In this document: positions 45,352 through 58,095 of the stretch, in pieces | Layout of the letters: every line of letters begins with the position of its first letter | Numbering within the stretch: position 1 is the stretch's first letter | Notes under the pieces: generated by a model | The model's database searches: none | What the model saw: the letters and a program-made list of their open reading frames with translations, nothing else | Told to the model about the DNA's origin: nothing | Made by a program: the position numbers and the translations under genes | DNA from: Emiliania huxleyi CCMP1516 | Taxonomy: Eukaryota > Haptophyta > Isochrysidales > Noelaerhabdaceae | Assembly (NCBI RefSeq): GCF_000372725.1 | Contig: NW_005200011.1 | Span: 310,918 to 374,917, forward strand | Length of the DNA stretch: 64,000 nucleotides | Direction: 5' to 3'

Positions 45352-46056
45352 GCTACCAAGTGCTGCCAAGCACCTTGGACTGGTCGGGCGGGTGCACGGT
45401 GGCTTCCCCGGGGTCGCCCTGGCCAGTCAAAGCGACTGTCGGCGATGCTCTTTCTGGCCGAGACCACGAGACCGCTTCGACCGCTCTTTCTGGGAGACCA
45501 CGAGACCGCTGGCACGACGGTGATGGTAGGCAAGGGCGCCGAGCCCTTAAACGAACGCACAGACAAGCGAACGAATGAAATAACCGATAATGAATTAATG
45601 GAATAGAGAAAGCGGAGAAAGGAGTCTCGGGCACGGCGCGGGAGAGCCGCGCCGGCCGCGCCAACCGTCGTAATGCACTGTGTCGTATGAACAGAGAGCG
45701 TAGTAGAAACATTAGAGTTTACTTGGCGGCCCGCCCTGTCGGCGGTCGCACGAAGCCTCTCACTCGTAGAGACCGCCGCCGAGTCCCAGCCCTGAAAACG
45801 CCGTGGACCTCCTTCGGCGGTCAAGGCAACTTTATCTAGAGCTTGCTCTAGAAACCATCGCCTTGACTTCGCCTGGGGTCCATGCCCGAAGCCCACCCTG
45901 TGAATGTAGAAGATAGCCATGGTTTGCTGCGGCGGGGACACGGATCAACCTCACACGGCTTGCCAAGCACCTTGCACAGCTCGGGCGGGCGCACGGCGGC
46001 TACCCCGGGGCCGCCCCGGCCCTCAGAGCGACCGTCGGCGATGAGCTTTCTGGCCG
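45352..46056 (+). repeat. Pair of ~105-bp direct repeats
   Basis: TGCCAAGCACCTTG ... GGTCGGGCGGGTGCACGGTG ... CTGTCGGCGATG ... CTTTCTGGCCGA occurs at about 45360-45465 and, with changes, at about 45960-46056. The second copy directly precedes the transposase-like gene, so the pair may be terminal or subterminal repeats of that element. Confidence 0.7.
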
Positions 46057-46099
46057 ACCCGGTGCGCGTGGCCACAGATCACGTTCTCTCACGCTCGCT

Positions 46100-49000
46100 T
46101 TCGCGCATACGCAGGAGAAAAACTTCTGCCTGCCATCACCTCCACGGGCTCGAGGTTCTTCGAGCCAGGCGACGCCCACGCCAGCGACACGGAGGTTCTC
46201 GTCATCGCCCTCCTCGTGATCCACTTCGAACCTAGCCCCGAGAAGACCCACGAATGGGCGTCGAGGCTCGCTGCGCACGCAGCCGAAGCTGCGCAGGAGC
46301 AGGAGCTCTGGTCGGCGGCGGCGGCTCCCGTCGACGCCTTCGTGCCCATCAAGGACGTGTGCGCGCGAGCGTGGGACGAAGGGACGAAGGTGCTCGTGAT
46401 GCGAGCGGCGATGCGCTGGTCAGGGCGCGGCGCACGCGACGACATCAACGACGACCAGCTGACAAACTACAAGTCGTTGCTACCAAGAAGGAGGGCCACT
46501 TGCGCGGCGTGACGCCGACGGGCGCGAAGAGGAAGCCGAAGCGCCTCCTCACGTGGTCGGCGACGCTGCGTCGCCGACCTGATCCACCGGCGCGGCGCGC
46601 TGCTGCGCGTCGCTCTCGGCAAGCCTCTGGCGGCGGCCGCGCTGCCTTCTGCTCCCAGTATGATAGAGGAGAACGCGGCGCTCACCGCGACCATCGCGTT
46701 GCGCGACCAGAAGATCGACGCGCTCGAGCGCGAGCTGCAGGTTTGCCGCCCGGAGCGCGCCAACTTTGCCGACAGGCACCAAAAGGCTTTGAAGCGGGCG
46801 GCGCGCAAGCGGGCTGCAAGGAACGAGCTCAAGGAGGCGCAGCAGCGCGGCTACTCCGAGGCGCAGAAGGCGGCGCGGGCGGCGCAGCTCGCCACGCGCA
46901 AGCGGAACTTCGACGCGGCCGTCGAGCGCGCGTCCTACGTGCGCGTAGTGATGCTGACCAAGAAGCTTGAGCGGGCAAACAAGAAGCTCGCGGACGCCGG
47001 CCTCGCGCACGTGGCGGCGCTCGAGGAGAAGGCGAAGCAGGTCTCGACTGCTCGCAAGCGCGCACGCAAGGTGGAGAACGCGGCGAAGAAGCTCGACGCC
47101 ACCCAGGAGACGCTCAAGGCCGCCAAGGCGGAGGCCAAGGAGCTGCGAGCGAGGTGTGAGAGCGAGAGCGAGAGCGAGAGCGACGAGGAGGAGGGCGGCG
47201 GCGCGGCGCAGCAGCGCCGCAACCAGCGCGGGCGGTTTCAGGCGGGCGATTGGCGCCAACGTCTCACCGCCTTGGCGCCCGACGTCGTGTACCACGAGCC
47301 GGCCGCGCGGCAGATGCGGGCGCGGCGCATGGAGCTCACAATCGCGGGCGAGTGCATCAAATACGTGCGCGTGGCCAAGGCGAAGCGCGTCGTCTCGTTC
47401 GGCATCGACGAGTCGAGCAAGTACGGCCTCGGCGTCGTGTCGACCAATACTCAGATCGAGGAGCACGGGGCGGCGGCGGGAGAGACGGTCGACGTAGTGA
47501 TGCGCGGCGCAGTGCTCTCCGCAGGTAGCAAGTCGCGCACGGGCGAGCGTATATTGCGGGCTGGTCGAAGGTCCACGATGCCAAGTTCGGCGCCGGCAGC
47601 TGGGAGCAGGACGGCGGGCCACCGCCCGACTCGCTGGGCATGCACCGCCTCTCCGAACACACCGTCATCCAGGGCGACACCTGCAACGGTGCGGAGAAGC
47701 TCAAGCAGCTCCTGGTGGCGGCGGCGGAGTCGGCGGGCAGGGCGGCGGTCGGCGAGGCCGCCTGGGCGGGGATGGACCAGGCGGAGCGAGACTCCAAGGT
47801 CAAGTCGTACATCGGGCGCTGCGGGCAGCACCAGCGCAACATCATCATTAACACGCAGTCGCTGAAGCAGACCGAGTCCCTCAAGGCGGAGCTCGAGGAC
47901 TCGCTCGACGATTTCTCCTCGTACGAGCGGATGAGTGTTGCCGTGAACGACCTGATCTATGCGGCGGGTAAGGAGCTGCACACGAGCCAGGCACCGCCCG
48001 AGCCCCGCCTCACTAAGCATCATGTGCGCGCTTGACCGCCCCCCGCCAGCCCCGCCGCAGACGTACGCTCTGGGCAAGGGGCGCGAGGCGGCCGCCTGAG
48101 CTGAGACGGTGCACCCCTCGGCGCCGCACCTCCCATACGAGCGCCCGGAGGGGAACCGGCAGGACGGCGTGCTCGACGGCTCGGTGCCGCTGTTTTGGAA
48201 CAAGCAGCGCACGCTCGAGTTCTTGCAGGCACTGAAGGTCACGGGCGCGGACAACAAGCTCGAGAACTTCCTCCTCACCGTATTGAGCTGCAACGAGATG
48301 ACGGCGGCTTTGCGAGTCAATGTGCTTTGGAAGTACATCTTCTCCGAGCCGGCGCGCTGGCTCACCGGCAAGGCGGGCGAGCTCGGCTGGGGGCTCGACG
48401 ACTCGAGCGAGCTGCTCGACGCCATCTACGACATGATGCAGGCCGTCGCCGCGGACGGCCGCCGGCTGCTCGACCCGGCCTACGACCCCTTCGCCTCCTT
48501 CGCGGCCAAGTACCCGGAGTTCGCGGCGTGGCGCGCGGCGCACGCGAAGGGGGAGCTCAAGGCGGCGGACGGCACGTTCTACCCGATCCACGCGATGGTG
48601 CTGGCAGAGGCGCGCGAGCCGACGCGCGCGGGCAACATCCAATGCGAGGCACGCGTCATCTCACTGGCCGAGGAGATGGCCGAGGCGGCGCTGTTCGCGA
48701 TGCGCGGCCCGCGGCGCTCGATCTCGAGCATGCTGGTGCCGCAGGGGGGCAAGTTCGCCGTCGGCGCTGATCCGGGCCGCAACGCTGCGACGGCCGGCGC
48801 GCACGCGACCAACGACCGCGTCGAGTCGAACTTCGGCTGCCTCGACATCCTGATGCGGATGTGGCGGCACGCGACAGTTGAGTCGGTGTCGGGCATGGCG
48901 CAGCAGATGAGGATGCACGACTTCGACCGGCCGCCCAACACCCTACATGACCGACGCAAGCGTAAGCATGCGGCGCAGGCGCACTCGGGGGGCTACTTCT

Positions 49001-50520
49001 ACTCGGGCCTGACGGAGCGGCAGCGCGAGTCGCTCGTCGAGTTCGCGCGACTCGAAGTGGCGAGCGCGCGCGACGCCGGCCGGCAGGCGCTCAAGGCGCA
49101 GGCGGCGGAGAAGCTCGAGCGCCGCGAGGAGCGCGTGAACGCGATGCTCAACAAGGCGGTGGAGCGATACGCGTACGCCAAGGAGCTCTTTCTGCCCGTG
49201 CGGCGTAGGCCGCGCCGGACGGGCAGCGAGCTACGTCCGCGCTGCAGGTGGCCAAGGCGCTGCACGACGGGAAGCCGGTGCCGAACTACCCGCACGGCAG
49301 GCCTAAGCCGGAGGCGCAGCAGCTCGAGTTCCTGCGCTACCAGATCGAGATGCGCGTGCTCGGGCTCGGCTGGAGCGCGAGTACGCGACTCGCTGGTCGT
49401 CCGCGGCCGGGAAAAGTGTGGTTCTTGCCCAAAATGCGTGTGGTTTTTGCCCATGCAGTGCATTTTTTGCATTCGCATGCATCGCCTGCATTACAACTGC
49501 ATTACAACTGCATTCGCTGATTGCATTTCGTTGCATATGCATTCGATGCATTTCGCGCGTGATTGCATTTCGTTGCATATTGCGCGTGATTGCATTTCGT
49601 TGCATATGCATTCGATGCATTTTGCGCGTGATTGCATTTCGTTGCATTATGCATTCGATGCATTCAATTGCATTCATATGCACATTCCCGCATACGTTGC
49701 ATTGTAATGCATGGGCAAAAACCACACGCATTTTTGGGCAAGAACCACAAGACACCCCTCGCGGCCGACTCTAGGATCGGCACCGTCGCGCACCTGACCA
49801 AGCTGCTCGAGGAGCTCATCAAGGAGGAGAAGGCGCGCAAGCACTTTGCTCCGAACAGCATGTCGGGGCTGCCAACGGAGGCGGCGCCCCCGCAGCTGGC
49901 AGCGGGCGGCTCGACGCAGCTTGGCACTCTCGACGCCGACGCGGTGGAGGTGCGGTCTACGACGCGATTCAACTCGGACGAGCTGAAGCGGAAGGCCGAG
50001 GCGGAGGTGGAGCGGCGCATTGCGGCGGGCATCTCCGATGATACGGAGTGGAGGCAGCAGGAGCAGGCTCCCGCCTTCGACTCGGCGCTTGTCGGCAAGC
50101 GGCTCGAGGTGTGCCGTCGAGCAGCAGCGTGTTCGGTCGGGACACACGCTCACACTGTGCCGCCGAGCCGTGCCCTCAGGTACTCTGGAAGTACGCCGAC
50201 AAGGACACCAACCAGCCGCACATGATCTGGTCGACCGGGCGCGTCGTCCGGGTCGCCGACGGGCTCTCTGACAAGAGGTCGAAGCGTGCGAGGTCGGTCT
50301 TGCCGGCCGGCGCTGTGCTCTGGGCTTGGGACGCGGACCCGGAGTTCGACGAGGAAGCGGGCGAGCAATGGCTGTTCCTGCTGCCAAAGAAGTGGAGCCC
50401 GAAGACACACAAGCAGGTGTACAGCTGGCGGTATGACCCTCGCGAGCTCGGCGCCGTGGAGGCGCCCACGGCCGACCCTCGGCGCCGCCAGTGCCGCCGC
50501 ATGTGCCGCCGGGACGCACG
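46100..50520 (+). pseudogene. Decayed DDE-like transposase gene of an unnamed algal family
   Basis: A long protein is spread over several frames. An N-terminal region (FEPSPEKTHEWASRLAAHAA, about 46230) is followed by a coiled coil (46660-47160) and an acidic SESESESDEEE run. Three motifs look like a DDE triad: SFGIDESSKYG (Asp codon 47407), VIQGDTCNGAEKL (Asp 47685) and TNDRVESNFGCLD (Glu 48823). A Cys/His segment, YIGRCGQHQRNIII, lies between. The C-terminal domain (LWKYADKD, VVRVADGL, LPAGAVLWAWDADPEF, LLPKKW) is a tail I associate with repeated algal transposon ORFs. Breaks are frameshifts near 46480, 47540, 49210 and 49385, and an in-frame TGA at 48098 where Trp is expected. A 350-bp insertion lies at 49410. 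Two introns fit precisely (GC-AG ending before ACGTACGC at about 48050; GT-AG at about 50109-50179). Confidence 0.6.
49410..49759. mobile_element. 350-bp foldback/MITE insertion with 8-bp target duplication
   Basis: The termini are ~40-bp inverted repeats (TGTGGTTCTTGCCCAAAATG then CGTGTGGTTTTTGCCCATGCA and its complement). They enclose AT-rich TGCATTCGATGCAT-type palindromes repeated many times. CGCGGCCG stands at both edges (49402-49409 and 49760-49767). Removing the insert plus one copy leaves the transposase frame open (EYATRWSSAAD joined to SRIGTVAHLTKLL). An 8-bp duplication and a right end reading inward AGGGGTGTC resemble hAT elements. Confidence 0.85.
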
Positions 50521-50700
50521 GAGCAGTGAGAATTTTGAGTGTGTTTGTCGGGACGCTGTGTCAGTACTAGACCGTGTTAGACTCTTAGTGATATACCATT
50601 GTGATCCTCAGCACCTGTACTCCCAGCGCCAGTGTTCGTTTGTGCCCCGAGGCGACTTTCTGAAAATCACCATAATCCCCCCCTGACCATCTGAGCACTC

Positions 50701-50830
50701 ACCATGCACTCGCAAGCACTCGCTAGCACTCAGAGAGCACTCACCATGCACTCGCAAGCACTCTCTAGCACTCAGAGAGCACTCAGAGAGCACTCAGAGA
50801 GCACTCACAGTGCACTCGCAAGGGGGCGGA
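50701..50830. repeat. GAGAGCACTCA / GCACTCGCAA minisatellite
   Basis: Irregular tandem copies of GCACTCAGAGA, GCACTCACCAT and GCACTCGCAA. The array is followed at 50831-50875 by a segment (GAGTTGACCAGGGGTTGTGC) that is inverted at 14620-14665. Confidence 0.85.
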
Positions 50831-50875
50831 GGGTGAGTTGACCAGGGGTTGTGCGCCGGGCCCTCCTGCTCGGCT

Positions 50876-51340
50876 CCAGCGAGTAGACAAGTCTTGTCAT
50901 CAACAGAGTAGAAGGATCTGACCTCGGGGCCGCTGTGACCAAGCGCTGGTAGCATGGTTTTACCTCACACCCATGGTCTCACAGTGTGCCGGCAGTCGCC
51001 GAGCAGTGTCGCTCACACTCACACTAGCGCCGCAGCACAAGAGACAAGTGACTGGGGGCCAGTGAGGGCGAGCCCATCGCATAGCATGTATTAAAATCTC
51101 CGGTCCGACCCTACGTAAACGAGCTCCGAGGCGCCAGGCACCGCCTCACGAGGAGACGGGACAGAAAACACGCGCCTGCGGACCCTCACGGCTGACTCAC
51201 GCACACAGCTCACAGACAGGCAAAAAAGCACACGCCACGCAGCAAAACGTCGCAAATCTCCTCGGGCGACAGTGAGCCGTCGTTCAAACCGCGGTGATGG
51301 GGGGTCCGTGCACCCCGCGGCCGCGGCGGGAAGGGCGCCC
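50876..51340. other. No gene recognised
   Basis: Intergenic stretch 3' of the fucose synthase gene. No motif was noticed. Confidence 0.5.
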
Positions 51341-53752
<2,412 letters not shown>

Positions 53753-53759
53753 GTCGTGT

Positions 53760-54130
53760 GGGTTGCGAGGCGGGCGACTCCGTCTTTTTTTGCGAAGTTT
53801 GAGCCGTGGTTTGTTTTTTATTTTTGCTTGGGACCTCCAATGGCAGTTAGCGGACGTCGCCGCGGCTCGTCTCTGCCGCGGCGGCTGCTGCGCGCACGTG
53901 GTGGCGCCGCTCTCTCGCGAGACGGCTGGCGACGCGGCTCGCGGCCGACGTACGCTGCGCTCGTCCGACCGCCCGCGGCGTGGCGTGCGCGGCGCTGCGC
54001 ACCGCTCTGCGAGCGCTTCTGCGCTGCTTTGAGTAAAGTCCACTGTATATGAGCTGCTGCCTCGCTGCTGCGAGTTGACATATCCGGTGATGTGCGAGCG
54101 TTCCGTTCGTGCGTCGACTGGCTCCCGGTT
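53760..54130. other. Upstream region of fucose synthase
   Basis: The promoter should lie here. A TTTTTATTTTTG patch occurs at 53813-53826 but no defined core element. Nothing else is recognised. Confidence 0.4.
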
Positions 54131-54154
54131 CGAGTCGCCGGGGGGGAGGGGGGG

Positions 54155-54232
54155 GCCTCCTCGGCCTCCTCGGCCTCCTCGGCCTCCTCGGCCTCCTCGG
54201 CCTCCTCGGCCTCCTCGGCCTCCTCGGCAGCC
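54155..54232. repeat. (GGCCTCCTC)n minisatellite
   Basis: About eight near-perfect 9-bp units. Open frames through it read Glu/Ala or Leu/Gly repeats and are artefacts. Confidence 0.95.
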
Positions 54233-54384
54233 TCGGCTGCTTGGCGCACGCGGCGCGCGAGCCGCGCCGAGCTGCCTTTTTGCTCGCTGCCTCCGTTGTC
54301 GGCTCGGCCGTTCCGTCTCCTCGCTCTGGCTCGGGCCGTGGGCGTGCTGCTGCTGCTGCTCGGCACTGTTGTCGCCATTTTCAA

Positions 54385-54690
<306 letters not shown>

Positions 54691-54739
54691 CTCCGGGCCA
54701 GCTGCACGCATGCTCGGTGACATCTCTTCACCTTCGCAC

Positions 54740-55190
54740 TGGTCGAGTCATAGGTGACGCGAGGGCGCTCACTTAATTGATTAATTCACTTCATTAATTC
54801 CTTAATTGCGTACCGTATTCCGGGTAATCTTAATTATTAATCATCGGGCGGGGCGCGGCGCGGCGGCTGCGCGATAGGGAAGGAGGAGGCGGGGGGAGGA
54901 GACGGTACGGGCGTGGCACCGCGACGCATCAATTGGAAGAGGGCGAAGGGGCAGGTGGCGGAGACGTGTTCATGACCCCCAGGAGAAGGGCCCGACCCGA
55001 CTCGGAGAGAGGAAGGGTGATGCGCCGCGAGACGACATACACGAGGCGGATAGAATCCTACGAGCGGGGAGCCAGCTAGGAGTGCTGTGCACGCCGGCCG
55101 ACGGAGGGAGTCGCGGAGGAGGAGGGATAACGGAGGCAACGCAGGGGCGGGCCAACAGCCAGTGGGACGAACGAGGGCCGCGACGGCGGC
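54740..55190. other. No gene recognised
   Basis: An AT-rich TTAATTGATTAATT patch at 54772-54842 is followed by GC-rich DNA. No motif was noticed. Confidence 0.45.
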
Positions 55191-55455
55191 TCAAGCGGGA
55201 GGGAGCGGAGACGGTGGGCAGCGAGTGAAGTGGGTGAGACTGACGATGCTCCTTCGACTTAAGGGAGCGGTTCAGCTGCCGGGCGGGCTTCAGGCTGGTG
55301 CTCACGCGAAAAGGAATCGACGCGGCTCAAGCGGGAGGGAGCGGAGACGGTGGGCAGCGAGCGAAGTGGGTGAGACTGATGATGCTCCTTCGACTTAGGG
55401 AGCGGTTCAGCTGCTGGGCGGGCTTCAGGCTGGTGCTCACGCGAAAAGGAATCGA
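55191..55455 (+). repeat. 136-bp tandem duplication
   Basis: TCAAGCGGGAGGGAGCGGAG starts at 55191 and 55327. Both copies run to CACGCGAAAAGGAATCGACG with few differences. Confidence 0.92.
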
Positions 55456-58095
55456 CGCGATGTGCAAAGCATACAAGAAGGGGAGAAAGAAGAGGACAGA
55501 CGCAGAATCAATAGAGAACGTTTCCGAAAAGCATGCGCGATGCTGCCTCTTTGAGCTGCTCGCTCGCGGCTGCGGGAGACATGGCCGCCGATGCAGCTCG
55601 CACTCGCTCGGCGCGGGCCTCCGTCTCACGTCCGCCTGGGCGTGCCAGGGGTCGGCCCGGCGCTGCGCTGCTCGCACGCTGCACTGCGCAAAGCTGCGAC
55701 AATGAGGGGAGGCCCCAGAGCTTGAGCGTTGAGCAGCACAGCCGCAGGTGCTCGTGGACCGCTGTGCGGCGGTGAGAGAGCCTGATTGGAGGCGAGCTGA
55801 CGCTGCGTCAGGGTGCGCAGCATGCTCTCTCGCTCTGTGCTGAGGCATGCTGGCTGGCGCCCAGTACAGTGCCCTCAATACATTGCACTCCACGCCGTGC
55901 TGGCTGGTGCAGTACTACCAGTGCGCTGACTGGCGCGCGGTGTGCGTGTCGCCGCGCGTGGCACGGGAGGCTCGAGCGGCGCGGCTGTCGGTCAACCCCA
56001 TGCGGCTTTGCTTTCGCCCGCGTTTTACGACAACTTTCGGCAATCAGAGCCGCCGAACTTTACCTCGCTGTTTCTTTATAGGCGTCTCGCTGCTGCGTAT
56101 TCTCGTATTATCGTCGAGTAGTTGCGTGGGGGCGGTACGTATTCTCGTATCACTAGCTAGTGTCGTGTCCACTAGCTCCGAGTAGAGGGGGCGCTCCGCA
56201 GCTAGGGGAAACACAAAGCACAGACAAACACCCAGAGAGGATTCTTTAGCTACGAGTAAAGGGTGTGTTCTGCAGTTGAGGGGAAACCCCCGGTACACGG
56301 AGCCAACCCTCGGAGACCCGTGTTATGGCCCTGCGACCGCGCACCCCCCAGGGCTAGGGCTCTCTTGCCCGCAACCCGATATCGATCATCCGGCCCGCTG
56401 GGTGCGCTTCTTAGCTCCCCGGCCCTGGATGTGAGGTTAATGACTGCACTCCAAGACCAAGTGCTACAAGTGCGCCGGTGATGACGAAACAGAAACTAGC
56501 GCAGACGAGAGCAGGGCAGACCCGGGGACGGCGGAGTCGGAGGCAGACGGCATCGGCCGCCGAGGGAACGTTGGGAAGAGGCACGAGGAGGGCGGCGACC
56601 TCAACCGACTATGGAGGACCCGCCGCCAGACGACACGTCGCAGGGCAGACGACGGGGGAGAGGTGGAGCAGACGCGCAGGGCGAGACGGGGGAGGGAGCA
56701 GGACGTTGCGGAGATCAGCAGGAGGATGTACGAAGAGATTAGGAGCAGCAGGGACCCGAGGGACCATGTGGAAGACGGCTAGTGCTAGTCCCCCATCCGG
56801 GAGGACGACCCCGGCTAGTCGCCGCCGACCACACCCACAAAGAACCCTGCACAAAAGATCGCACGCCGACGGGCGGGGACCTGTTCCTTTTTACCGGCTC
56901 CGGCTCAGGTCGTGGGGCATAGCTCGGGTGTAAACTGGGTCTGGGGAGGAAGCCCCAGCGGCCCGCCGCAGGCGCCGCCGGAGGCTGGCCCGCCGCAGGC
57001 GCCGTTTTTTTGGCGTTTTTTACTCAAAATTGAGGGATTTCTCATCTAAATTCTCATCAAAATCGAGCTCGCTACGAGCTCTCTAACTGCACAGCATCTC
57101 CTCGTTGAGCCTAGCGGCGCCCGTATCGCCGACGCCCACATTCTTTTTTATTGCCCTTGGCCCTTGCTGCACTCAGCCGCTCAACCTACGCCAGTCTCTC
57201 CTTGCTCGTTGCTGGCGCTGCCGCCCCCAGGACGCGATTGCAGCTCCTTGGCATGCCGCGCCGCCTCCATCTGCTGTGCATCCCACGCTGCCGCTTCCTC
57301 TAAAGCAGCGCCGCCACTAAGCGGCGCAACCAAGTTCTCGCACTGTTTGCATGAGCATGTGTCCTGCTTGGCGCGGCGCACAATCCGCGCGCGGCGAGTG
57401 AGAGCAGAAGACTGACAGCAGGAGCTGCAGGAGCTGCAGGAGCTGCGCAGGTCGGATGGGCGGTGACGCCGTCGAGCGACGGCGCAAAGACCAATCACCA
57501 CCGCTGCACTGTGAGAGCCGCGACACGAGGCTGCTGGCAGCTGGCAGAGCGAATCGCGATTCCGGCGGCCGCCGTCAGCCCGCCGACACCGACGGCCTGT
57601 CTGAGGTCAAAATCCCACCGCACGTCGGACCAGTCGTGCGTCAGCCATGGCGACGAGACGTCTGTATGCAGACAGCCCGCCACCCGGGCGATAGAACATG
57701 CCAGCTGGGCTCTTCCAGGGCTCTCGTGTGGCCCGTGGCGCGTGCCCAGTGGAATAGGGCGGGCTGCGGCGGGCGCAATAACTATTCACAGCTAATGAAA
57801 ACTATAAAAACTCGCGGCTTCATCAAAGTTTGAGGTGGCTTCGTCCTCAGCACCATCAAGACAGCTCTATTCACACCCTGTTTGGTTTGAAGCCACTCGG
57901 GGATGCCCGTTTACACTCAACCGACGAGTCGCTGGGCCCTCTGACCTGAGCCGGAGCCACCCATCTCACAGTAGAGGTGTCCGTTTTCATTTATTTATTT
58001 CCTTCTCTTCACGCCGGAAATTTTCACATCTCACATGTGAGTCGTAATTTTTGTGGATTTTGCGTGAAAATCACGGATGTCAACCCCCTGCTCCC
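55456..58095. other. No gene assigned
   Basis: Many short frames on both strands, without a recognisable domain. Two CCCGCCGCAGGCGCCG blocks are repeated at about 56958-57003. No gene can be supported. Confidence 0.45.

Noticed and set aside
54110..54150. GGTTCGAGTC, possible tRNA T-loop
   Set aside because: No cloverleaf can be drawn with the upstream 60 bases.
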